Shown in pieces: positions 43,623-52,513 of a DNA stretch of 57,561 nt. Positions within the stretch are counted from its first letter, which is position 1; each line of letters opens with the position of its first letter. The notes under the pieces were generated by a model. That model made no database searches and was not told where the DNA came from. It was given only the letters and a program-made list of their open reading frames with translations. Origin of the DNA: an uncultured Lachnospiraceae bacterium (GTDB lineage: Bacteria > Bacillota > Clostridia > Lachnospirales > Lachnospiraceae); the NCBI GenBank assembly GCA_947630595.1, contig CANRIG010000009.1:1-57561 (forward strand), written 5' to 3'. The translations under genes were made by a program, and so were the position numbers.

Positions 43623-45114
43623 AGTCATCGTCCTCATATGGTCCGTCGTCGTCCAGCGGACCGTACTGATCTTCATATTCCTGACCGTCCGTATCATCAT
43701 AATCCCCGCCGTAGGGATCGCCGTAATCCTGCGCGGCCCCGTAATAGTCTTCCTGACGGTAAGGCGGATAACCCGGCTGTTCCTCCTCCATGCGCCGGCG
43801 CAGCGCGCGCATCTCCTCGTCCCGCTGCAGCATGTACAGGCCCTGCACGATGGAGAACATGATCAGCGTGCTCAGCATCGAACTGCCGCCGTAGCTGACC
43901 AGCGGCAGCGTCACGCCGGTCAGCGGAATCAGCTTGATGCCGCCGCCGATGGTGAGAAACACCTGCACCGCGTAGGTCGCGCCCAGGCCCACCGCCACCA
44001 GCCGGTAAAAGCGGTTGGTCAGCTGCATGGCGATGTTGACAAACATGATAAAACAGCTCATGCAGACGAGAATCAGGCAGATGCCGAAAATGCTGCCCAG
44101 CTCCTCCGCAATCGCCGGAAACATCGAATCCTGCTCCACGAACGGAATCGCGTCCGGGGAGCCCTGGTACAGCCCGGTGCCGAACCAGCTCCCGGCGCTG
44201 ATGGCAAAGAGCGACTGACAGATCTGATAGCCGCCGCCCTGATAGTCGCTGAACGGGTCGCTCCACGCGCGCACGCGCACGCGGATATGCGCAAACAGGA
44301 AGTAGGCGCCCACGGCGGCCACCGAGCCCGAGAGCAGGCCGGCCAGCACGAAGAACGGGTTGCGCGTCGCCACGAACAGCATCACCAGATAGGTGATGAA
44401 AAAGATCAGGGCGCTGCCGAGGTCCTTGGAAACCACCAGAATCAGCACGTGCAGCGCAGCCAGCCCGGTCGCCACCACGATGCGCCGGAAATCCCGGGCG
44501 TGGCTGAGCAGGCCGGCGATGGCAAAGACGTAGATGATCTTGACGAACTCCGAGGGCTGGATCGAGATGCCGCCCACCGTGAACGAGAGCTTGGCCCCGT
44601 AGGTGGACTGAGCCGCGATCGCGACCAGCGCCAGCAGCCCCAGGCCCAGCAGCGCGTACGCCCAGTACATGCGCGTGATAAAGCGGAGCTTGCGGATCAG
44701 CAGCGGCACCAGCAGCGCCACCGCCGTGGCGAACAGCGCGATCTGAAACTGCTTGATGCTCTGCCCGTAGGAAAGCCGCGTGATCATGATGAAGCCGATG
44801 CAGATGAGCATGCACATGTTGTTGATCAGAAGCCGCGAGGCAAGCGGATAAAGGTTGCGAAACAGCACCAGAACCGCCGCCAGGTACAGCGCCTGCGCCC
44901 CGTAGAACAGAAAGACGGTCGTCTCCCCGATCTTCAGCCAGAGCACGGTAAAGGCCACGAAATGCATGCAGAACATCAGCACGTTCTGGCGCAGGAACAG
45001 GTAGTCCTTGTCCTCCTCGTCCTTGCCGTGAAAAACCGTAAAGCACTGGATGGTGTACAGCGCCATAAGGCCAATAATCAAATATCTGGAAACCTGAATA
45101 ATCAAATTTGTCAT
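43540..45114 (-). CDS. SEDS-family peptidoglycan polymerase (FtsW/RodA/SpoVE-like)
   Basis: A 524-residue polytopic membrane protein with about ten helices and the signature IPLTGVTLPLVSYGGSS near residues 400-416. SEDS proteins polymerise lipid II and act with a class B PBP, here encoded by the next, overlapping gene. Unlike typical members it ends in a ~85-residue tail rich in Asp, Glu, Tyr and Gly; the DNA for that tail also encodes the start of the PBP. Division or elongation role cannot be told apart. Confidence 0.92.
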   Translation of the reverse strand: MTNLIIQVSRYLIIGLMALYTIQCFTVFHGKDEEDKDYLFLRQNVLMFCMHFVAFTVLWLKIGETTVFLFYGAQALYLAAVLVLFRNLYPLASRLLINNMCMLICIGFIMITRLSYGQSIKQFQIALFATAVALLVPLLIRKLRFITRMYWAYALLGLGLLALVAIAAQSTYGAKLSFTVGGISIQPSEFVKIIYVFAIAGLLSHARDFRRIVVATGLAALHVLILVVSKDLGSALIFFITYLVMLFVATRNPFFVLAGLLSGSVAAVGAYFLFAHIRVRVRAWSDPFSDYQGGGYQICQSLFAISAGSWFGTGLYQGSPDAIPFVEQDSMFPAIAEELGSIFGICLILVCMSCFIMFVNIAMQLTNRFYRLVAVGLGATYAVQVFLTIGGGIKLIPLTGVTLPLVSYGGSSMLSTLIMFSIVQGLYMLQRDEEMRALRRRMEEEQPGYPPYRQEDYYGAAQDYGDPYGGDYDDTDGQEYEDQYGPLDDDGPYEDDDYEETQNEYYKRDGYVGPRYEYYQDDES

Positions 45115-45117
45115 CGG

Positions 45118-47838
45118 TTATTCTACTCCCCTTTTGAAGTGCCCCCGCGTGCCCTCAGGGCCGGCGCCCTCCTCCGCGAAGGACAGCAAGCCGCGGCGGA
45201 ACAGCGCGAGAAGCTGCGCCGTGCGCGCGCCGGACTCCACCGTAAAGCTGAGCCGCACGAAAGCCGGATGCAGCCGCCGGATCTCCTCCCGGCACGGCAG
45301 AAGCTGCAGCGGCACGGAATTCAGGATCGTGGTGCAGCAGACGCCGCAGCGGCTGACGACCGGAAAGCGGATGCCCCTGCGGTCCTGCAGCCAGTGCAGG
45401 CTGGGCGTATGGGTGCAGCCGCCGGTGTTTTTTACCGGGCACTGCGCCGACTGCATCAGCGGCTGGTGCCCGTAGACGATCAGCTCCGCCGCCGACCGGT
45501 CGAGCCGCAAAAGCTCGCGGCTGTTGAGCTCCGCCGGCAGCGTGAATCTCCCGGCGCCGTGCGCGCGCAGAAATTCCGCCGCCCTTTGGTTGTATGCGTA
45601 AAGCGTGTCGTCCGCGGCGAGCACGGCATCCTCCCTGCCCGCGCGCGCGAAAAACGCCAGCTCGTCGATCGTGTGCAGAAGAAAGCCGTCCATGCGCCGC
45701 AGTACCTGCCGCACCGGCTCCTCCGCGAAAAACGCCAGCTCCCGGTCCCGCAGCACCGGCGGGCAGCTGAGGAAGCAGGCGAATCCTTTCGCCTTTGCCG
45801 CGTCCACGGCGGCGTTCATCCGTTCCGCCCGCCGCCGGCTTCCGTTCTCCGCGCCGAAAAACATGGAGTCCAGATAGACCGTGTCCAGCGGGAGCAGGCC
45901 GCCGGAACACGCGCCGGCATCCGGCAGCGCATCCAGCTGCTCCCAGGTGGTCACGAGCACATTCATGCGGTACGCCGCCTGCACACTCTGTGTATCTATT
46001 GTGCTCTGTGTATTTGCTGCAATCGGTATCGTCGTCTGACGTGTATTCGCTGCAATCGGTGCAGCCGTAGTATTCTGTATCGTTGCCTGCCGTGTATCTG
46101 TTGCGCCCGATGCAGCCGCAGTATTCTGTATCATCGTCTGCCGTACATTCGCTGCAGCCGATGCGATTTCGGTATCTGGCACTGATTCCCGGCACCTGTC
46201 CGTCGTAACCGGTATAGTCGCAATATTCTGTAACGTTGTCTGCCGTGTATCTGTTGCGTTCGGTGCAGCCGCAGTATTCGGTATCGTTGCCTCTTGTGTA
46301 TCCGGCGCCGCCGTGTCATGCAATATATCCGCCGCATCCGACCCGCCCGGCGCTTTCCGCCGCCCGGCGGCGAGAATCGCTTCCTCCAGTCCGGCCAGCG
46401 CCCGCCTGCGCAGCTCGTTGAGCCGGCTCACGGGGACGAACAGCCCTTCGTCCAGCGCAATCTGCAGCCGGTCGAACACAAAGGGTGTGCCTCCGGTGCG
46501 CCGCAGCTGTTTCTCCACCGCGTCCGCTCCGGTCGGGTTCTGCCGGGCCGGCTGGGCGATCTCATCGCAGACCGTACACGTGCTCAGACCGTTCCAGACG
46601 CGCAGCATGGCGGGCGCTTCGCCGGAAATTTTCAGTTCTCCGCAGATTTTTTCCTGCGAAGGGGCATCCAGGAATCGCGCGCGGATGGAGCGCAGCAGCT
46701 GTTCGCTCTTAACGCGGTACACCGTCTGTCCGGGCCGCAGACTGCTTCTCCCGGCCCGGAAGGTAAATTCCGCCCCGGCCGGCACATCGGCAGGAAGCGT
46801 CGCCTCCGCGTCGCGCGCGGTCTCCAGCACGTCGCCGGCGTACAGCGGCTCCAGCGCCGCGGCCCGGATTTGCGGCCCCCGGACGCTCTGAATCCGGGCC
46901 GCCGCCGTGCCCTGGTGGTTCGGCCGCGTCAGAGCCATCATTGATTTGCCGTTTCTGGTATGGTAATAGCCTTCGGAAAACCCGCCGCGGTTGTAGAGGT
47001 CAAGCAGGACGCGCCGGTCTTCCTCCAGGACGGCGTACCCCTCTCTCCCCCTCTCCAGATATTGGTCGATGCAGCGGCGGTAAATGCCGACGACCCCGGC
47101 GGTGTATTCGGCGCGCTTCATGCGCCCTTCGATTTTGAAGGAGGCAATCCCGGCGTCGATCAGCTCCGGCAGAAGCGCCAGAGCGCACATGTCTTTCATG
47201 CTGAGCAGATAGGATTCCCCGTTCGCCGCCTCCCCGAAACGGTACGGCAGGCGGCAGGGCTGCGCGCAGCGCCCGCGGTTGCCGCTGCGTCCGCCCAGCA
47301 GGCTGCTGAACAGGCACTGCCCGGAGTAGGCGTAGCACATGGCCCCGTGGACGAACGTCTCCACCTCGACGCCGCTGTCACGGATGATCGCGCGCAGCTC
47401 GTCCAGGGAGAGTTCGCGCGCCGGAACTACCCGGACGAAGCCCTCCCGGCGCAGCAGAGACGCTCCGGCGGCTCCGGTCACGGTCATCTGCGTGCTGGCG
47501 TGCAGAGGCAGGCCGGGAAAGTGGCGGCGCACAAAGCGGGCGACGCCGAAATCCTGCACGATCAGGCCGTCCGCTCCGCTTTCATAATACGGAAGCAGGT
47601 AGGGATAGAGCTCCTCCTCCAGCTCCCGCTCTTTCAGCAGGGTGTTGACGGTCAGATACAGCTTCCGCCCGTGCAGATGGCAGTATTCGATGCCCTCGAT
47701 CAGCTGCGCCTGCTGCGGGTTGTCCGCGTAAGCCCTGGCGCCGAAACGGCTGCCGCCGATGTAAACCGCATCCGCTCCCGCGCTGACAGCCGCTTTCAGG
47801 CTGTCGAGGGAACCTGCCGGCGCAAGTAGCTCAACCAT
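45118..47838 (-). CDS. U32-family peptidase-like protein (RlhA/collagenase type)
   Basis: A 906-residue U32 protein. The N-terminal barrel starts MVELLAPAGSLDSLKAAVSAGADAVYIGG and carries the Cys-rich signature (HGAMCYAYSGQC, then NRGRCAQPC). The C-terminal half has further Cys residues (RCGVCCTT). Relatives such as RlhA and TrhP hydroxylate RNA and bind an iron-sulfur cluster, so an RNA role is more likely than proteolysis. A repetitive linker (about 505-615) of Thr/Ala/Gln/Asn-rich units divides the two halves. It follows zapA and precedes the SEDS gene. Confidence 0.88.
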   Translation of the reverse strand: MVELLAPAGSLDSLKAAVSAGADAVYIGGSRFGARAYADNPQQAQLIEGIEYCHLHGRKLYLTVNTLLKERELEEELYPYLLPYYESGADGLIVQDFGVARFVRRHFPGLPLHASTQMTVTGAAGASLLRREGFVRVVPARELSLDELRAIIRDSGVEVETFVHGAMCYAYSGQCLFSSLLGGRSGNRGRCAQPCRLPYRFGEAANGESYLLSMKDMCALALLPELIDAGIASFKIEGRMKRAEYTAGVVGIYRRCIDQYLERGREGYAVLEEDRRVLLDLYNRGGFSEGYYHTRNGKSMMALTRPNHQGTAAARIQSVRGPQIRAAALEPLYAGDVLETARDAEATLPADVPAGAEFTFRAGRSSLRPGQTVYRVKSEQLLRSIRARFLDAPSQEKICGELKISGEAPAMLRVWNGLSTCTVCDEIAQPARQNPTGADAVEKQLRRTGGTPFVFDRLQIALDEGLFVPVSRLNELRRRALAGLEEAILAAGRRKAPGGSDAADILHDTAAPDTQEATIPNTAAAPNATDTRQTTLQNIATIPVTTDRCRESVPDTEIASAAANVRQTMIQNTAAASGATDTRQATIQNTTAAPIAANTRQTTIPIAANTQSTIDTQSVQAAYRMNVLVTTWEQLDALPDAGACSGGLLPLDTVYLDSMFFGAENGSRRRAERMNAAVDAAKAKGFACFLSCPPVLRDRELAFFAEEPVRQVLRRMDGFLLHTIDELAFFARAGREDAVLAADDTLYAYNQRAAEFLRAHGAGRFTLPAELNSRELLRLDRSAAELIVYGHQPLMQSAQCPVKNTGGCTHTPSLHWLQDRRGIRFPVVSRCGVCCTTILNSVPLQLLPCREEIRRLHPAFVRLSFTVESGARTAQLLALFRRGLLSFAEEGAGPEGTRGHFKRGVE
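46010..46330 (-). repeat. In-frame ~48-bp repeats encoding the U32 linker
   Basis: Degenerate units of about 16 codons of the form TDTRQTTIQNTAAAPIA recur five to six times. They are encoded by T- and G-rich plus-strand DNA unlike the flanking sequence. Confidence 0.65.
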
Positions 47839-47918
47839 AATGCCTCCTATAAAACGGGCTGCAACACTCCGCAGGACAACGTATCCAAATATGTGCGGAT
47901 CATCGCAGCCGATGAAAT

Positions 47919-48329
47919 CTATCGTTTGTTCTGATTTTTGGTCTGTGCCTCGAGCTGGACCATCTCGTTCTGGAGCTTCGTGTGCCGCTCCTCCAGCGCC
48001 TGGAAATCCTTTTCCGCGTTTTCCAGTTTGATCTGCGCGGTGATCAGCTCGTGCTTGAATTCGTAGATTTCCTTATCCTTCTCGGAGAGCTCGTGCTCCA
48101 TCGCCTCCACTCTGGATTTGAGCTTGAAATAGTCGTCCGCGATATTCAGGTCCAGCATGATGCCCTTCAGCTCCGGGGACAATCTGTGATAGCCATCCAG
48201 ACCTTTGAATTCGGAAATCTTGCCGTTCAGATACGTGGCAACCCGCTGCAGATACTCCTCGCTCTCGTATCCGCTCAGCGTATAAATCTTTCCTGCGATG
48301 ATGACTTGCGTGTTGTTCTTGGATGACAT
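47919..48329 (-). CDS. zapA: Cell division protein ZapA
   Basis: ZapA cross-links FtsZ filaments at midcell. The 136-residue protein has the N-terminal globular domain (VIIAGKIYTLSGYESEEYLQRVATYLN) and a long C-terminal coiled coil (about 65-130). It follows its own promoter and starts the run that includes the SEDS and PBP genes. Confidence 0.92.
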   Translation of the reverse strand: MSSKNNTQVIIAGKIYTLSGYESEEYLQRVATYLNGKISEFKGLDGYHRLSPELKGIMLDLNIADDYFKLKSRVEAMEHELSEKDKEIYEFKHELITAQIKLENAEKDFQALEERHTKLQNEMVQLEAQTKNQNKR

Positions 48330-48381
48330 CGAATGTCCTTCCTTTCTGGTTATCTGGTGAAAAATCAGGGCTTCTGCCCTT

Positions 48382-48409
48382 ATTATAATCGAATTTGCGG
48401 GAAATACAA
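48382..48409 (-). promoter_or_regulatory. Promoter of zapA and downstream genes
   Basis: TTGTAT (48404-48409), 16-base spacer and TATAAT (48382-48387) on the minus strand. It lies in the gap after ruvB. A tiny GGGC-AGAA-GCCC hairpin follows at the transcript start. Confidence 0.6.
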
Positions 48410-48413
48410 CAAT

Positions 48414-49406
48414 TTATTTTACACGGCCCAGATGTTCATAGGCAAAGTCCGTCACGACACGGCCCTTCGGCGTGCGGTTCAGGAAGCCGTTTTTGATCAG
48501 ATACGGCTCGTACACGTCCTCGATGGTGCCGGAATCCTCGCCGATGGCCGCCGCCAGCGTGTCCAGGCCCACCGGCCCGCCGCCGAATTTGTCGATCATC
48601 AGCTCCAGGATGCCGCGGTCGATCTGGTCGAGGCCGAAGCGGTCGATCTCCAGCAGATCCAGCGCCTCGGCGGCGACCTCCGAGGAAATCCTGCCGTCGT
48701 AGCGCACCTGCGCGTAATCGCGGACGCGCTTGAGCAGGCGGTTGGCCAGACGCGGCGTGCCGCGGGAACGGCGCGCGATCTCGAGCGCCCCGCGGTTGTC
48801 GATGTTCACGCGCAGCACCTCGGCCGAGCGCGTGACGATCGTCTGCAGCTCCTTCTCGGAATAATATTCCAGATGGTTGACGACGCCGAAGCGGTCCCGC
48901 AGCGGCGCGGAGAGCATGCCGGCCCGCGTGGTGGCGCCGATCAGCGTGAAATGCGGCAGGTCGAGGCGCACGGAACGGGCCGTGGCCCCCTTGCCGATCA
49001 TGATGTCGATCGCGAAATCCTCCATGGCCGGGTACAGCACCTCCTCCACCTGCCGGTTGAGGCGGTGAATCTCGTCCACAAAGAGGACGTCTCCCTCCTG
49101 CAGGTTGTTGAGGATGGCCGCCATCTCGCCCGGCTTCTCGATCGCCGGCCCGGAGGTGATTTTGATGTTTACCTCCATCTCGTTGGCGACGATGCAGGCG
49201 AGCGTGGTCTTGCCCAGGCCGGGCGGCCCGTAAAACAGCACGTGATCCAGGGAATCCCGGCGTTGCTTCGCCGCCTCGATAAAAATTTTCAGCGTGTTCT
49301 TGGCCTTCTCCTGGCCGATGTATTCCTGCAGAAGCTGCGGCCGCAGCCCCGGCTCCAGACGGATATCCTCCTCCGTGGAATCCGTCGTGATAATTCGTCT
49401 CGCCAT
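48414..49406 (-). CDS. ruvB: Holliday junction branch-migration helicase RuvB
   Basis: RuvB is the hexameric AAA+ motor that drives junction migration with RuvA; RecU, also in this window, resolves the junction. The 330-residue protein has Walker [10 protein letters not shown], Walker B FVDEIHR, sensor motif GATTRAG and the C-terminal winged helix. It lies 54 bases after ruvA. Confidence 0.97.
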   Translation of the reverse strand: MARRIITTDSTEEDIRLEPGLRPQLLQEYIGQEKAKNTLKIFIEAAKQRRDSLDHVLFYGPPGLGKTTLACIVANEMEVNIKITSGPAIEKPGEMAAILNNLQEGDVLFVDEIHRLNRQVEEVLYPAMEDFAIDIMIGKGATARSVRLDLPHFTLIGATTRAGMLSAPLRDRFGVVNHLEYYSEKELQTIVTRSAEVLRVNIDNRGALEIARRSRGTPRLANRLLKRVRDYAQVRYDGRISSEVAAEALDLLEIDRFGLDQIDRGILELMIDKFGGGPVGLDTLAAAIGEDSGTIEDVYEPYLIKNGFLNRTPKGRVVTDFAYEHLGRVK

Positions 49407-49460
49407 ACCGGTCTCCTCAGTCGTTTATGATGCGAAAGCCTGCGGCCTTCTCCCGGCGTC

Positions 49461-50075
49461 TCACAGCGCCGTCATCTGCCGCAGCGCCAGCTTGAGAATG
49501 GTCTCCGTGTCCATGTCCGGGGTGATGTCCGCCAGCCGCACGGCCTTCAGCGCGTCGCTGTTGGAATAGCCGAGCGCGGTCAAAGCCTGCACGGCCTCCG
49601 ATCTGGCGTCCCCGGGCGCGTCCGCTCCCGCCGCCAGCGCCTGATGCTCGAATTTCTTCTCAAACGCATCCTCCAGGCTCAGCTTGTCCCGCAGCTCCAG
49701 GATCAGCTTCTGGGCCGTCTTATTGCCGATGCCGGGCGATCTGGCGATGGCCTTCGCGTCGTCCGATAACACCGCAAAGCGCAGGTCGTCGGCGGTCATG
49801 GCCGAGAGAATGCCGAGCGCCCCTTTGGGGCCGATGCCGCTCACGTTCAGCAGGAGCCGGTACATCTCCAGGTCGTCCTCCGAGAGAAAGCCGAAAAGCT
49901 GCATGGCGTCCTCCTTGACGTTCAGGAAGGTGTACAGCTTGACCTCCTCGCCGCGGCCCGGCATGGCCTCCGCCTCCCGCGCCGAGATAAACACGCGGAA
50001 GCCGACGCTGTTGACGTCGAGGATGACGTATTTGTCCGTTACCTCCGCTACAATTCCCTTTAAATATGCGATCAT
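49461..50075 (-). CDS. ruvA: Holliday junction DNA-binding protein RuvA
   Basis: RuvA tetramers hold the four-way junction for RuvB. The 204-residue protein has the OB domain (IAYLKGIVAEVTDKYVILDVNSVGFRV), helix-hairpin-helix motifs LLNVSGIGPKGAL and IARSPGIGNKTAQKL, and the C-terminal RuvB-contact domain (AVQALTALGYSNSDA). The ATG at 50075 has GGAGG; the frame is open upstream without homology. Confidence 0.96.
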   Translation of the reverse strand: MIAYLKGIVAEVTDKYVILDVNSVGFRVFISAREAEAMPGRGEEVKLYTFLNVKEDAMQLFGFLSEDDLEMYRLLLNVSGIGPKGALGILSAMTADDLRFAVLSDDAKAIARSPGIGNKTAQKLILELRDKLSLEDAFEKKFEHQALAAGADAPGDARSEAVQALTALGYSNSDALKAVRLADITPDMDTETILKLALRQMTAL

Positions 50076-50121
50076 AAAAGCCTCCATAAGGACTGTGATG
50101 TAAAACTGTGACGACGCCGGA

Positions 50122-50634
50122 TTATGCCTCTCCCGAACCGCCGCGGCCGGAACCATCGGGCAGGCGGCGCAGGATTTCGCGGCTCAGCAGGCCGACCAGC
50201 AGGCCGGTCAGCAGGCCTGAGAGCAGCAGAACCGGCAGGTAATAGAGCAGGTTCAGGTTCTCGATCAGAAAGCAGGCGACGATGAGCTGGCCGATGTTGT
50301 GGGCGATGCCTCCGGCCATGCTGATGCCCACGATAGAAAAGACCCTGCGCCCTTTCATCAAAAGCATCACCAGCAGGCTGAGGGCCGCGCCGGCAAGGCT
50401 GTAAAAAATGGAAAACAGATTGCCGAACAGAAAGCCGGTCAGCACAATCCGCACCACCGAAATCAGGCAGGCGGCCGGGAAACCCAGCAGATACAGAATC
50501 ACGAGCGACATGCTGTTGGCCAGGCCCAGCTTTACGCCCGGAATGCCGTAGAAAAGCGGAAACAATGATTCGATGTAGCTTAATATCATCGCCAGCGCCG
50601 TAAAAATTCCCAGATAGGCTACTTTATCTTTCAT
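50122..50634 (-). CDS. Gx transporter / heptaprenyl diphosphate synthase component I-like protein
   Basis: A 170-residue membrane protein with about five helices, of the family labelled Gx transporter or heptaprenyl diphosphate synthase component I. It contains VKLGLANSMSLVILYLLG and GGIAHNIGQLIVA, typical of ECF S-component-like folds. The ATG at 50634 follows AGGAG; an ATG six codons earlier is weaker. It lies 10 bases after the NusG-II gene, its common partner in Clostridia. The true function is uncertain. Confidence 0.82.
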   Translation of the reverse strand: MKDKVAYLGIFTALAMILSYIESLFPLFYGIPGVKLGLANSMSLVILYLLGFPAACLISVVRIVLTGFLFGNLFSIFYSLAGAALSLLVMLLMKGRRVFSIVGISMAGGIAHNIGQLIVACFLIENLNLLYYLPVLLLSGLLTGLLVGLLSREILRRLPDGSGRGGSGEA

Positions 50635-50644
50635 GCGTTCTCCT

Positions 50645-51013
50645 TTATCCAACGATCAGGTCCGGCGCATTTTCGTCCGGCCCGTCCGCATCCGGCGCGT
50701 CGATCTGGACGCTGACGCGGTTGGGGAGGCAGACGATCATTTCCCCGCGCGAGGAAATCCGCCCCTGATGAATACACAGATGATCCGGGCAGTCCGCTTC
50801 GATCATGCGCACCGTCCCGTCTTCAATACATATGCGGTTGGTATCGCCGATGCCGATCTCCTGCTCTTTTCGGAGATCATAGCGTCCGTACAGTTCTCCG
50901 TCTACCTCCACCACCGCAAAGCTCCCCTGTGTGCGCAGCTGCGATCTGGCGAAAAAGAGAACGAGACATATGGCAGCGGCTGCCAGCAAAAAGATAAAGT
51001 CTGCCTTTTTCAT
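50645..51013 (-). CDS. NusG domain II-containing membrane-anchored protein
   Basis: A 122-residue protein with an N-terminal membrane anchor (7-22) and an extracellular NusG domain II-like fold, including CPDHLCIHQG and GEMIVCLPNRVSV. The family sits beside Gx-type transporters and flavin-transfer genes in many anaerobes, and its role is not settled. It is followed by the Gx gene and preceded by the hydrolase terminator. Confidence 0.85.
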   Translation of the reverse strand: MKKADFIFLLAAAAICLVLFFARSQLRTQGSFAVVEVDGELYGRYDLRKEQEIGIGDTNRICIEDGTVRMIEADCPDHLCIHQGRISSRGEMIVCLPNRVSVQIDAPDADGPDENAPDLIVG

Positions 51014-51036
51014 GTTATCACCGGTTGCATTTTAGC

Positions 51037-51078
51037 ATAAAAAAGGGACAAAATCAATCATGCGGTTGATTTCGTCCC
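51037..51078 (-). terminator. Terminator of the cell-wall hydrolase gene
   Basis: GGGAC-AAAATCAA (51045-51057) pairs with TTGATTT-GTCCC (51066-51078) with one mismatch, and on the minus strand it is followed by TTTTTT (51039-51044). Confidence 0.8.
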
Positions 51079-51121
51079 AAACAGCCGAAACAGTTAAGCG
51101 GTTATAACCAGTCAATCCGCC

Positions 51122-52366
51122 CTACTGCCAGGTCCGGAAAAAGACATGGTCGCCGATCTTCAGATACTCCGCCGACAGTCCCTGGCTCTTGTAGGCCGGC
51201 TCCGTCATAAAGAACAGGTGCGGGAACAGAATCTTCTCTCCGTCCACCTTGAGATATACCTTTTTTCCCTCCTTGTAGTTGGCAAAGCGCTTGAGCACCG
51301 TGGCCGCCGCCTTTCTCGTCGAGGCCGATATGGTCTCCGGCGCGCGCATCCGCTTGGAGAGGCTGCCGTCTCGGGCCGGCGTAAACTGGCCTTTTTCATA
51401 GATGACCTCGCGCAGGGTCGTCGCCTGATCCAGCGGGCTGTACAGGCGGTTCATGATCACGACCCCGACCGCCAGCTTGCCGGTCTGCGGCTGGTTATCG
51501 GCCTCGCAGCAGATAATGGAGGCCAGCAGCGTCTCGTCGTCGGCTGCCGGGTCGGTGTAATAAGTGGGCTCCACGGCGACCTTGGCCTTCGGTATCTTGG
51601 ACGTGTCGTTTTTCAGCGTGCCCTTTCCGTCCGCGTCAAATTCCCAGGTATTCTCGCCGACGGTGATAGTCGTGTTCACGGCCTTCTTGTAGGTCTTGAG
51701 GTCGAAGTAATACGTGACGGAGTCCACTTCCTGCAGCCCCTTGAGCGCCTTGCCGTTGGCGCCGAGGTAGCAGTCGTCCTGCCAGGCGTTTGTCAGGCGG
51801 TAGCCTTTGGTGCCCAGATAGAAGCGGCCCTTCCACTGATTCTTGTACATCGCGCCGTCGCTGCCGAGGTAGTAGTATTTCCGGTCGATCTGCACCCAGC
51901 GGTCGGTCTGCAGATGGCCGGTCGTAAGGTCGAAATAATAGCTCTTGCCGTTCAGATTGCGCTTGCCAGTGAGCATGATGCCGCGCTGGTTGAAGCCGTA
52001 GGTGGCGCCGCCGATCTCATAAAGCCCTCCGGTGAGGAGCGCGCCGGTCTCGCCGGCGTAAAATTTCTTTTTGTGGTAGGTAACCCAGCCGTTCTTCACG
52101 AGCTTGCCGGAGGTGGATTTGGCGAAATAGTACCACTGATCGCCCTCGTGCAGCCAGCCGATGCGGCGGACGCCGTTTGCGTCCACGTAATAGTCGCTAC
52201 CGATCCATCTGCTCTTTACCAGCGTGCCGTTCTTATAATAGGAATATGTACCGTCCGTATTTTTCTTCCACTCAGCCTGCGCATTGACGGTCATGCAGCA
52301 AAACATCATCAGAAATAATACGCCGGCCAGCCAGAATTTTTGTCTGCTTCTGTACTTCGGGAACAT
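51122..52366 (-). CDS. Secreted SleB-type cell-wall hydrolase with choline-binding-like repeats
   Basis: A 414-residue exported protein. A signal peptide (to about residue 31) is followed by roughly ten aromatic ~20-residue cell-wall-binding repeats (WYYF, YYFDL, YYLGSDGAM patterns, about 32-240). The C-terminal hydrolase domain begins near DDETLLASIICCEADNQP, with the catalytic Glu in CCEAD, and runs through the VIMNRL motif. This is the SleB/CwlJ-type transglycosylase fold used in spore cortex and vegetative wall turnover. The housekeeping promoter suggests vegetative expression. Confidence 0.88.
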   Translation of the reverse strand: MFPKYRSRQKFWLAGVLFLMMFCCMTVNAQAEWKKNTDGTYSYYKNGTLVKSRWIGSDYYVDANGVRRIGWLHEGDQWYYFAKSTSGKLVKNGWVTYHKKKFYAGETGALLTGGLYEIGGATYGFNQRGIMLTGKRNLNGKSYYFDLTTGHLQTDRWVQIDRKYYYLGSDGAMYKNQWKGRFYLGTKGYRLTNAWQDDCYLGANGKALKGLQEVDSVTYYFDLKTYKKAVNTTITVGENTWEFDADGKGTLKNDTSKIPKAKVAVEPTYYTDPAADDETLLASIICCEADNQPQTGKLAVGVVIMNRLYSPLDQATTLREVIYEKGQFTPARDGSLSKRMRAPETISASTRKAAATVLKRFANYKEGKKVYLKVDGEKILFPHLFFMTEPAYKSQGLSAEYLKIGDHVFFRTWQ

Positions 52367-52422
52367 AATTTCTCTCCTTTGCAGTTCATCTACAGTTTAC
52401 TTTTTTGTAACATTTAATTCAT

Positions 52423-52451
52423 ATTATAAGCCAAATATTACGTTTTGTCAA
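52423..52451 (-). promoter_or_regulatory. Promoter of the cell-wall hydrolase
   Basis: A perfect consensus promoter on the minus strand: TTGACA (52446-52451), 17-base spacer, TATAAT (52423-52428). Confidence 0.8.
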
Positions 52452-52513
52452 ATAAAACTCATCACAAAAAAGATGCAACATAATGCAAATATTGACAGGA
52501 TTCGCGCTTATTT

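Noticed and set aside
43414-46185. Very long open frame on the plus strand opposite the SEDS and U32 genes
   Set aside because: It is antisense to clearly conserved proteins, has His/Arg/Gln-rich nonsense composition and no homology or ribosome-binding site. High GC removes stops on the opposite strand.
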